Below, piece after piece: positions 40,948 through 47,862 of a DNA stretch of 64,000 nucleotides. Made by a program: the position numbers and the translations under genes. The DNA is from Actinokineospora inagensis DSM 44258 (lineage in GTDB: Bacteria; Actinomycetota; Actinomycetes; Mycobacteriales; Pseudonocardiaceae), in contig NZ_AXWW01000028.1 of assembly GCF_000482865.1 (NCBI RefSeq), forward strand, positions 45,728 to 109,727, given 5' to 3'. Under the pieces are notes generated by a model. The model saw nothing but the letters and a program-made list of their open reading frames with translations. It ran no database searches and was not told where the DNA came from. Numbering within the stretch: position 1 is the first letter of the stretch; every line of letters begins with the position of its first letter.

Positions 40948-42399
40948 TCACGACGACCGGTCGGCGACCTGGGCCGGTGGGGCGTCGATCCCACACGCGG
41001 GTGGGATCGGCGCGGCGAGGACGTTGTCGCGGATGCTCAACGCCATGAGGCCGCCCGCGGTGGCGAGGGCCGCGCAGATCAACAGGGCGACCCGCCACCC
41101 GTGGGTCAGGGCGGTGGGGTCGGTGTAGGCCGCGCCGGTGAGGCCCGCCGCCGCGGGCAAGACGGCGACGGCGAGCAGGTTCCCGGTTCGCGCGACGGCG
41201 TTGTTCACCCCGGAGGCCAGGCCCGCGTACCGGTCGGGCGCCGCGGCGAGGACGGTGGCGGTCACCGGGGCGACCACGATGGAGAGTCCGAGGCCGAACA
41301 CCACGACGGCGGGCAGCACCGAACCGAGGTAAGACGCTCCCGGGGCCACTCTGGTCAGCAGCAGCATGGCGCCCGCGACCACGAGCGGACCCAGGACGAG
41401 GAACCAGCGCGGCCCCCAGCGGGCCGCCAGCCGGCCGGACCGGGAGGACAGCACGAGCATGATCACGGTGATCGGCAGGCTGGACACCCCGGCCTCGGTC
41501 GGCGTGTAGCCGAGCGAGGTCTGCAGTTGCATGCCCATCAGCATCAGCACACCACCGAGCGCGGCGTACACGACGAACGTCAGCGCGTTCGACACGACGA
41601 AGGTGTGGTTGGCGAACAACGCGGGCGGCACCAGCGGCGACTTCTGGCGGCGTTGCAGCAGGACGAACGCGGCGAACGTGCCGACCCCGAGCACACCCGA
41701 GCCGACCACGAGCCAGTCCAGCCCGCGCCCCGGCAGCTCGACCAGGGCGGCGGTGATGCCCGCGAGACCGAGCGCGCCCAGCACCGAGTCGAGGACGTTG
41801 ACGTGGCCGGTGCTCTCCTCGTCGCGCGTCTGCGGCACGTACCGCAGCGCCAGCCACACGCAGACCGCGGCGACCGGGATGTTCACCAGGAACGCCAACC
41901 GCCACGACCACGCCTGCACCAGCAGACCACCGACGAACGGACCGATCGCGGCCGCGATGCCACCCAGGCCGGACCAGGCGCCGATGGCGCGGGCGCGGTC
42001 CTCGCGGTGGAACACCGACTGCAGGATGGCCAGCGAGCCCGGGGTGAGCAGCGCGCCGCCAATTCCCTGGAAAACCCGGGAAACGACCAGCATCAGCGTG
42101 TTGGCGGCCAACCCGCACAGCACCGAGGCGGCGCCGAACCAGACCACGCCGACGATGAACACGGTCCGCCTGCCGTAGCGGTCGCCCAGCGAGCCCGCGA
42201 CGAGGATCAGGGCGGCGAGGGCCAACAGGTAGCCGTCGAGCATCCACTGCAGACCGGCGACGGAAGCGTCGAGCTCGCGGCCGATCCGCGGCAGCGCGAC
42301 GTTGACGACACTGCTGTCCAGCATGGCCATGCCGGAACCGAGGATGGTGGTCGCCAGCACGCCCCGGGCGCGGGCGGTACCCCAGCGGACGTCGGTCAT
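40948..42399 (-). CDS. DHA2-type (EmrB/QacA) MFS drug exporter
   Basis: A 483-residue major facilitator with about 14 transmembrane segments, motif A GSLGDRYGRRTVF, antiporter motif GPFVGGLLVQAWSWRLAFLVNIPVA (in part) and N-terminal MLDSSVVNVALPRI. This family exports hydrophobic cations and antibiotics by proton exchange. It ends immediately beside the dehydratase (adjacent stops) and lies 4 bp after the GntR gene on the same strand, so the regulator may be co-transcribed with it. Confidence 0.9.
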   Translation of the reverse strand: MTDVRWGTARARGVLATTILGSGMAMLDSSVVNVALPRIGRELDASVAGLQWMLDGYLLALAALILVAGSLGDRYGRRTVFIVGVVWFGAASVLCGLAANTLMLVVSRVFQGIGGALLTPGSLAILQSVFHREDRARAIGAWSGLGGIAAAIGPFVGGLLVQAWSWRLAFLVNIPVAAVCVWLALRYVPQTRDEESTGHVNVLDSVLGALGLAGITAALVELPGRGLDWLVVGSGVLGVGTFAAFVLLQRRQKSPLVPPALFANHTFVVSNALTFVVYAALGGVLMLMGMQLQTSLGYTPTEAGVSSLPITVIMLVLSSRSGRLAARWGPRWFLVLGPLVVAGAMLLLTRVAPGASYLGSVLPAVVVFGLGLSIVVAPVTATVLAAAPDRYAGLASGVNNAVARTGNLLAVAVLPAAAGLTGAAYTDPTALTHGWRVALLICAALATAGGLMALSIRDNVLAAPIPPACGIDAPPAQVADRSS

Positions 42400-42403
42400 C
42401 CGG

Positions 42404-43159
42404 TCAGGACGGCCGGTTCAGCGTGGCGACGAACTTGTACCGATCGCCCCGGTACACCGAGCGCACCCACTCGACCGGTCGCTCCTCGGTGTCGAACGAG
42501 TGCCGGGACAGCAGCAGCATCGGCATGCCGACGTCCGCGCCGAGCAGCTCGGCCTCGTGCGGTCCGGCCAACGCGGTCTCGATCGTCTCCTCGGCGTGGC
42601 CCATCTCGACGTCGAACCGCTCGCGCAGCACCTGGTAGAGCGAGCCGCCGCCGCTGACGTAGCGGCGCAGGCCGCGGAAGCGACCCAGCGGCAGGTGCGT
42701 GGTCTCCATCGCCATCGGCTCGCCGTCGGCCAGCCGCAGCCGGTGCAGCCGCAGCACCTTGGCGCCCGCCCGGATACCCAGCAGCCGGGCCAGGTCGGCC
42801 TCGGCGGGGATCTCGGACACCTCCAGCAGCTTGCTGGACGGCTCGCGGCCCTGGGCGCGCATGTCCTCGGTGTAGGAGGAAAGCTGCAGCCGCTGCGCGA
42901 CCTTGGGCTCGGCGGCGAAGGTGCCCTTGCCCTGCACCCGCAGCAGCCTGCCCTCCACGGTCAGCTCGGCGAGGGCCTGGCGGACCGTGGTGCGGGAGAC
43001 GTCGAACTCGGTGGCGAGCGAGCGTTCGGTCGGGATGGGCGAGCCGGGTGGCAGCGACCCGAGCAGGTCGAGCAAGTGGCGCTTGAGACCCCAGTACTTG
43101 GGTTCCCGTTGCACGCGCGCCACGGTGTCCGACCCGTCGGCCGTGGACATCTCCAGCAT
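42404..43159 (-). CDS. GntR/HutC-family regulator with UTRA domain, DasR-like
   Basis: A 251-residue regulator: N-terminal winged helix ([25 protein letters not shown], in part; [20 protein letters not shown]) and C-terminal UTRA sensor domain ([23 protein letters not shown], in part; LNRPS end). DasR of Streptomyces, of the same family, senses glucosamine phosphates. ATG 43159 has AGGAGG six bases upstream. A dre-type palindrome GGTCTAGACC lies 135 bp upstream, and a GlcNAc-kinase-like gene and a decayed SIS gene lie nearby, supporting an aminosugar role. Confidence 0.85.
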   Translation of the reverse strand: MLEMSTADGSDTVARVQREPKYWGLKRHLLDLLGSLPPGSPIPTERSLATEFDVSRTTVRQALAELTVEGRLLRVQGKGTFAAEPKVAQRLQLSSYTEDMRAQGREPSSKLLEVSEIPAEADLARLLGIRAGAKVLRLHRLRLADGEPMAMETTHLPLGRFRGLRRYVSGGGSLYQVLRERFDVEMGHAEETIETALAGPHEAELLGADVGMPMLLLSRHSFDTEERPVEWVRSVYRGDRYKFVATLNRPS

Positions 43160-43291
43160 GGCGTCCCTCCTGAGTATTGCGCCCGACCCGTACAGAATGC
43201 CTTGTCGGGGGTACCTCACGCGATCACACCCCGCCTGTTTGGCCCGACCGTGACCGGCGGGGGGCGGGCGGGGACCCGCCCGCACGGTACA

Positions 43292-43307
43292 ATTGGTCTA
43301 GACCTTA
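43292..43307. promoter_or_regulatory. dre-like operator (DasR-responsive element)
   Basis: ATTGGTCTAGACCTTA has a perfect 10-bp core palindrome GGTCTAGACC (43295-43304), matching the dre consensus A[C/G]TGGTCTAGACCA[C/G]T at 12 of 16 positions or better. It lies between the GntR gene and the decayed SIS gene, so it could control both directions. Confidence 0.8.
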
Positions 43308-43325
43308 CCGCTCGCGGAGCGGCGG

Positions 43326-43840
43326 ATGGCGAACCAGCGGCGATCCGGTGACCGCGTGCGGGCCGAGATCTCCGCGCAACCGGCTGCGGTGGCATGGTGG
43401 CCTGGCGCGGCGGTCGCCGGTTCGCCGGATGCCTTCACCGAGGTCTTGCTGTCTGACGGACTCGTGTCGTCGTCCACGACTTGTTGTGGTGCGCGGCCGG
43501 ATTTGTCCGATGTGCTCGCTGTGAGAGTCAGCCAATCGGGTGGTTCTCAGATCTGGTCGAGGAGATCTGCGACGCACTTGCCGTGGCGGCCACCAACATG
43601 CCGGGGGCGCCGCTGGTCGAGCCGCCGAGTCGGCCGTCGCGCGCGGTCGCGGCCACCAAGATCCACACCGCGTTGTACCTGCTCGTCGACGCCGTGCGCG
43701 GCGGTCGCGGGGGCTTTGGCGGCCGAGAACGCGGACGAGGCGGTCGCCGGGCCGCGGTCCGCCGACCAGGTCGTGACCACCGGCCAGGGCTACTTTCTCG
43801 GCGACCGCCGCGCTCAAGCTCGCCCCCAAACGTCACCCAT
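43326..43840 (+). pseudogene. Decayed SIS-domain (GlmS/NagB-II-like) aminosugar isomerase/deaminase
   Basis: Fragments of one SIS protein are spread over frames. First, RVRAEISAQPAAVA at the N-terminus (frame of 43326). Then LVEEICDALAVAATNMPGAP and PSRAVAATKIHTALYLL (43553-43702, frame of 43481), where active homologues have a SVAATKTYTAQL motif. Then SADQVVTTGQGY, back in the first frame; after another shift, ATAALKLAP. At least three frameshifts and lost segments prevent a full product. Intact homologues convert glucosamine-6-phosphate and are commonly beside DasR-like regulators and GlcNAc kinases. The dre palindrome sits 20 bp upstream of this remnant. The 43841-44133 stretch beyond holds nothing I can support. 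Confidence 0.65.
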
Positions 43841-44133
43841 CTCAGCGACAGAAGTTATCCACAGGAGAACCCCTCCGTCGGCCTCGTCAAGACCCACTGT
43901 CGGTGCCCACCGGTAGACTGGCATCGAGGGCTGCCCCGGGAGGGTGGGGGCCGCCCGTAGGGCGGTGGGGGTGGCTTGGCAAGCAGGTGGGGGCGGGTTC
44001 GGCGGATCGGGTGAGTGGGGGACTGGGGGTCCGGCCGAACTGCCTATCGAGGTGCCCCGGGTGGCCGAGGAGGTCGTGTCGATCCTGGAGGTGCTGCGGT
44101 GGCGACCCGGGGGTGCCGCGGGGGGTTCAAGAA

Positions 44134-44154
44134 GATCACCCGCATCCGGTGATC
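44134..44154. promoter_or_regulatory. Perfect inverted repeat upstream of hxlR-type gene
   Basis: GATCACC-N7-GGTGATC, 22 bp before the HxlR start codon. Placement fits an autoregulatory operator. Confidence 0.5.
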
Positions 44155-44175
44155 GCGGTTTCCTAGACTGGGTCG

Positions 44176-44703
44176 ATGCGGAGGACATCGTTCGCGCAGT
44201 GGCCGTGCTCGATCGCGCGGGCGATGGACCTGCTCGGTGATCAGTGGACGCTGCTGGTGCTGCGGGAGGTCTACCTCGGTGAGCGCCGGTTCGACCGGAT
44301 CCAGGCCGAGTTGGGGATCGCCCGCAACACGCTCACCGAGCGGCTGGACCGGCTGGTCGGCGCGGGGCTGCTGGTCCGCGAGCGCTACCAGGACCGGCCG
44401 ACCCGCTACGAGTACGTGCTCACCGACATGGGCCGCGACTTCTGGCCCGCGCTGGCGGCCATCATGCGCTGGGGCGAGCGGTGGCTCACCGAGGACCGAC
44501 CGGTGCGGCTGCGGCACAGCACCTGCGGGCACGAGACCGAGGCGGTGGTGACCTGCTCGGCCTGCGGCGACCCGCTGGCGGTGCGGGAGGTGGAGGCGGA
44601 GCACCTGGGCGCCCGGTCGATGCCGGGGGGTGCCCGCTCCGCCGAGGGGGTGGAGCGGAGCGGGCAAGCCCATGTTACGCCGAACGGAGTAGCGGGTCGA
44701 TGA
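44176..44703 (+). CDS. HxlR-family transcriptional regulator
   Basis: A 175-residue winged-helix regulator with the family start CSIARAMDLLGDQWTLLVLREVYLGERRFD (in part), IARNTLTERLDRLVGAGLL and RYEYVLTDMGRDFWPALAAI. A C-terminal zinc-ribbon-like segment has CGHE and CSACGDP. The last 25 residues are Gly/Ser-rich and coincide with a 12-bp hairpin. The stop overlaps the kinase start (ATGA). Confidence 0.87.
   Translation: MRRTSFAQWPCSIARAMDLLGDQWTLLVLREVYLGERRFDRIQAELGIARNTLTERLDRLVGAGLLVRERYQDRPTRYEYVLTDMGRDFWPALAAIMRWGERWLTEDRPVRLRHSTCGHETEAVVTCSACGDPLAVREVEAEHLGARSMPGGARSAEGVERSGQAHVTPNGVAGR
44631..44666 (+). other. 12-bp hairpin inside the 3' end of the hxlR-type gene
   Basis: TGCCCGCTCCGC (44631-44642) pairs perfectly with GCGGAGCGGGCA (44655-44666) around a 12-nt loop, 33 bp before the kinase start. 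It could attenuate transcription or stabilise one part of the message. Confidence 0.55.
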
Positions 44704-45587
44704 CCGGGGTCGCGCTCGGCATCGACGTCGGCGGGAGCAGCACGCGCGCGCTGGCCGTCGACGCCGGGGGCGCGGTGGTCGGTCGGGGGACGGCGGGCGG
44801 GGCGAACCCGAACACCAACGGTCCCGCGCACGCGGCCGCGCAGGTGCTCTCGGCCGCCTGCACGGCGCTGGGTGAGCGCCCGGTGGCGGCCTGCGTGATC
44901 GGGATGGCCGGGGTGTCCACGATGAAGGACCCGGCGGTGGCGGCGGAGTTCCAGCCGGTGTTCGAGTTGCTGCGGCCGCGGCTCGTGTCGGACGCGGAGG
45001 TCGCGTTCGCCTCGGGGACGGCGGCGCCGCACGGCACGGTGCTGATCTCGGGGACCGGGTCGATCGCGATGCGGATCGTGCACCGGGCCAGGGACGCGAC
45101 CTCCGGCGGGTTCGGGTGGTTGTTGGGGGACGAGGGGTCGGCGTACTGGATCGGCCGGGAAGCCGTCCGGGCCACGTTGCGGATGCTGCAGAGCGGCGAC
45201 GTGCTGGGGCCGCTGGCGCGGAGCGTGGTCTCGTTCCTACCGGCGGAAGACGACCAGTTGGCGTTGTTCGGGAAGCTGATCCGCGCGGTGAACCGGGAGG
45301 CGCCGATCCGGTTGGCGCGCTTCGCGCCGCTGGTGTGCGAAGTGGACGACCCGGTGGCGGCGGGCATCGTCGAACGGGCCGCGCAATCGTTGTCCGGTCA
45401 GGCGATCGCGGTGCACGACGGCGGGCCCGTGGTGCTGGCGGGCGCGGTGATGCGGACGATCGTGGGAACGCGGGTGCGGGAACTGCTGGCCGGGCGGGAG
45501 GTGGCGGAAACCCGGGACGGGGTGCTCGGGGCGGCCTGGCTCGCGGCGGTCGACGCGTTCGGCGAGGACGCGATCCCGCCTAGTTGA
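44700..45587 (+). CDS. BadF/BadG-type kinase, probable N-acetylglucosamine kinase
   Basis: A 295-residue actin-fold kinase: phosphate-1 motif GIDVGGSSTRALAVD, phosphate-2 motif VLISGTGSIAMRI, GGFGWLLGDEGSAYWIGREAVRA (in part), and adenosine motif GGPVVLAGAVM. This layout is that of eukaryote-like GlcNAc kinases. Coupled to the hxlR gene by ATGA overlap and 1.4 kb from a DasR-like regulator with a dre site, which supports aminosugar phosphorylation. Converges on the DUF3159 gene with an 8-bp 3' overlap. Confidence 0.85.
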   Translation: MTGVALGIDVGGSSTRALAVDAGGAVVGRGTAGGANPNTNGPAHAAAQVLSAACTALGERPVAACVIGMAGVSTMKDPAVAAEFQPVFELLRPRLVSDAEVAFASGTAAPHGTVLISGTGSIAMRIVHRARDATSGGFGWLLGDEGSAYWIGREAVRATLRMLQSGDVLGPLARSVVSFLPAEDDQLALFGKLIRAVNREAPIRLARFAPLVCEVDDPVAAGIVERAAQSLSGQAIAVHDGGPVVLAGAVMRTIVGTRVRELLAGREVAETRDGVLGAAWLAAVDAFGEDAIPPS

Positions 45588-46212
45588 CCGGCTCGCGGAC
45601 CCGCGGGTGGCGGATGCCGGGGTGGTCGTCCGGGAGAGACTTCCGGAGCACGGCGGCGCTGACCGCGACAACGACCGCGACCAACGGCCACGACAACGCG
45701 ACCCTGGCCACGGCGAGCGCGGTGACCTGGCCGATCGACCACAGGAACCCGTAGACGACGGTGCGCAGCACGTACTGCAGGACCCACACCCAGCTCGCAC
45801 GGTTGTACGCGCGCAGTAGCCACGGGTCCTTGCGCCAGCGGAACCGTTGACCCAGGAGCAGGCCGACAACAACGCCGAGCAGCGGCCAGCGGATCAAGAT
45901 GCTGACCGCCCAGGCGAGCGCGCTGGCGACGTTCGACAGCAGTTGGATCAGGAAGAAGTCCTCGGCGTGGCCGGTGTGCAGCACCACGACCGCGGCGACC
46001 ACGACCGCCGCGATGCTGCCGATCACCGCCGTCGGCCTGTCGCCGCGGGCGAGCCGGGTGACGGCCACCACGGCGGCCGACCCGATGGCCGCCGCCGTCG
46101 CCCAGCCGACGGTTGACGTGAGCAGCCACACCAGGGCGAACGCCACCGGCGGCACCGTGGCGTCGAACGCGCCACGGCGACCGCCCAGGACGTCGGACAG
46201 CGAGTCGGTCAC
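45580..46212 (-). CDS. DUF3159-family membrane protein
   Basis: A 210-residue protein with about six hydrophobic segments and the DUF3159 features DVLGGRRGAFDATVPPVAF, FFLIQLLSNVASALAWAVSILIRWPLLGVVVG (in part) and AYNRASWVWVLQYVLRTVVY. Actinobacterial family of unknown function. Confidence 0.82.
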   Translation of the reverse strand: MTDSLSDVLGGRRGAFDATVPPVAFALVWLLTSTVGWATAAAIGSAAVVAVTRLARGDRPTAVIGSIAAVVVAAVVVLHTGHAEDFFLIQLLSNVASALAWAVSILIRWPLLGVVVGLLLGQRFRWRKDPWLLRAYNRASWVWVLQYVLRTVVYGFLWSIGQVTALAVARVALSWPLVAVVVAVSAAVLRKSLPDDHPGIRHPRVREPVN

Positions 46213-46350
46213 CCCTCCAGCCTGCCCGATCCCGGTCGCACACCGGAGTGTCGGGGGGCGGCACTACCGTAATCCGGTGACCGGGCGGGAATGCGCAGGC
46301 ATACTGTGCGCGTTTGGTCGGTGAAAGCAACGGTCCCTGGGGAGGTCACT

Positions 46351-47136
46351 GTGCACGGCTGGGCGAGTTGGATCGCGATCGGCGACAGCTTCACCGAGGG
46401 GATGAGCGACCTCGACCCGGACGGCCGCTACATCGGTTGGGCCGACCGGCTCGCCGACATCATGGCCGCCCAGGAACCCGACTTCCGCTACGCCAACCTC
46501 GCCCTGCGCGGCAAGATGCTGCAGGAGATCGTCGAGGAGCAGATCCCGGTCGCCCTGGCCGCCCGCCCGTCCCTGGTCACCCTGTGCGGCGGCGGCAACG
46601 ACATCATCACCCCCGGCACGGACGTCGACGACGTGGCCGCCCTGTTCGACACGGCCGTCGGGGCCCTGCGCGCCGCCGGGTCCGAGGTGGTCATCTTCAC
46701 CGGCCCCGACCCCAAGGTCCAACCGCTGATCCGCCGCTTCCGCGGCAAGGTCGCCATCTACAACGGCCACCTGCACGCCATCGCCGACCGGCACGGCGCC
46801 CGCCTGGTCGACCTCTGGTCCATGCCCGCCCTGCACGACCGCCGCTCCTGGTGCGACGACCGCCTGCACTTCTCCACGGAGGGCCACCGGCGGATCGCCC
46901 TGCGCACCGCCGAGGTGCTGGACGTGCCGGTCACCGAGGACTGGCGCGAGCCGCTCCCCAGCGAAGACCGCAAACCCTGGCTGCAACTGCGCCAAGACGA
47001 CCTCGCCTGGACGACCACCCACCTGATCCCCTGGGTACGCCGCCAAATCCGCGGCGAATCCCTCGGCGATGGCCTGCAACCCAAACGCCCCGAACTGACA
47101 CCGTGGCGAGCGGACGACCACACGGCCGGGGTGTGA
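46351..47136 (+). CDS. SGNH/GDSL-family hydrolase
   Basis: A 261-residue SGNH esterase/lipase-type hydrolase. Block I is AIGDSFTEGMSD with nucleophile Ser, block III is CGGGNDI, and block V is DDRLHFSTEGHRR with the catalytic Asp and His. No signal peptide. GTG 46351 is preceded by GGGGAGG. The last 60 residues are rich in Trp, Asp and Arg and extend past the catalytic domain. Substrate is unknown. Confidence 0.87.
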   Translation: MHGWASWIAIGDSFTEGMSDLDPDGRYIGWADRLADIMAAQEPDFRYANLALRGKMLQEIVEEQIPVALAARPSLVTLCGGGNDIITPGTDVDDVAALFDTAVGALRAAGSEVVIFTGPDPKVQPLIRRFRGKVAIYNGHLHAIADRHGARLVDLWSMPALHDRRSWCDDRLHFSTEGHRRIALRTAEVLDVPVTEDWREPLPSEDRKPWLQLRQDDLAWTTTHLIPWVRRQIRGESLGDGLQPKRPELTPWRADDHTAGV

Positions 47137-47862
47137 GTGTCGAACCCGGCTGAGCAGCCCCCGAATCAAGCCTAGTCGAGGCCACCGACGAACTGGGGCT
47201 CTCGGACGCGGCCTGTGGACAACCAGTGGCTGTGTGGAGCGCGGTCGTGGCTACGCCGGTGTCGACCCCAACAGACCAGTGGACCCTCCGGCGTGATCAG
47301 CAGGATCGGGGAGCGACGGGGGCGTGGTGGACGACCTGCCGATCAGACTGTCGCCGTGCGGAAGGGCACCGTAGGTCAGCCGACCTGAGCAGCCCCCGAA
47401 TCAAGCCTAGGCGGGCTGGGCGACAAAGTGGGACGTCGCGATGGCAGTTGTGGACGAACAACCGCCCTGTGGACAATCCACGAACACAACCGGCGATCAA
47501 CCGGCCCACCGGTGAATCGGTTGTCCACAAACAAGACGGCTGTCCACAGCGGCCAAGCAGCCTGCACTCTCCACACCCGTCCGGCCATACGTTGGGCCTC
47601 GGGGGATCCCGGTGTCGGCGGGGAGCAGGGCAGGGGTCAGTTGAGTGTAGTGGCAGGCGCGGCAGTGTGGGGGCGGGGCGAGTGGGGGTGTGGACAAACG
47701 GGGGGCATATGACGCACCGGCCGGCTCTCCCTCCCCCGAGAGCGCCGGCCGGTGCGTCGGGCCGCACCCCCAATTTCTCCCGCCGCGGCCCAGGGTGACG
47801 GTGAGTCGGTCACCCTGCGGGGGGAGGATGCCGGCATACGGCCGGGTCCGGCTAAGCGTTCA
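47137..47862. other. Non-coding region with DnaA-box-like nonamers and a 25-bp direct repeat
   Basis: No supported gene. TGTGGACAA/TTGTCCACA occurs perfectly at 47214-47222, 47468-47476, 47521-47529 and 47689-47697, with one-mismatch copies at 47449-47457 and 47540-47548. A 25-bp sequence ending CGAATCAAGCCTAG is present at 47151-47175 and again at 47386-47410. The same nonamer is the repeated box of the 140-bp elements at 50.9 and 57 kb. Confidence 0.7.

Noticed and set aside
47137..47862. Replication origin at the nonamer cluster
   Set aside because: Adjacent genes are a hydrolase and a SARP regulator; no dnaA, dnaN, gyrB or AT-rich unwinding segment is present.
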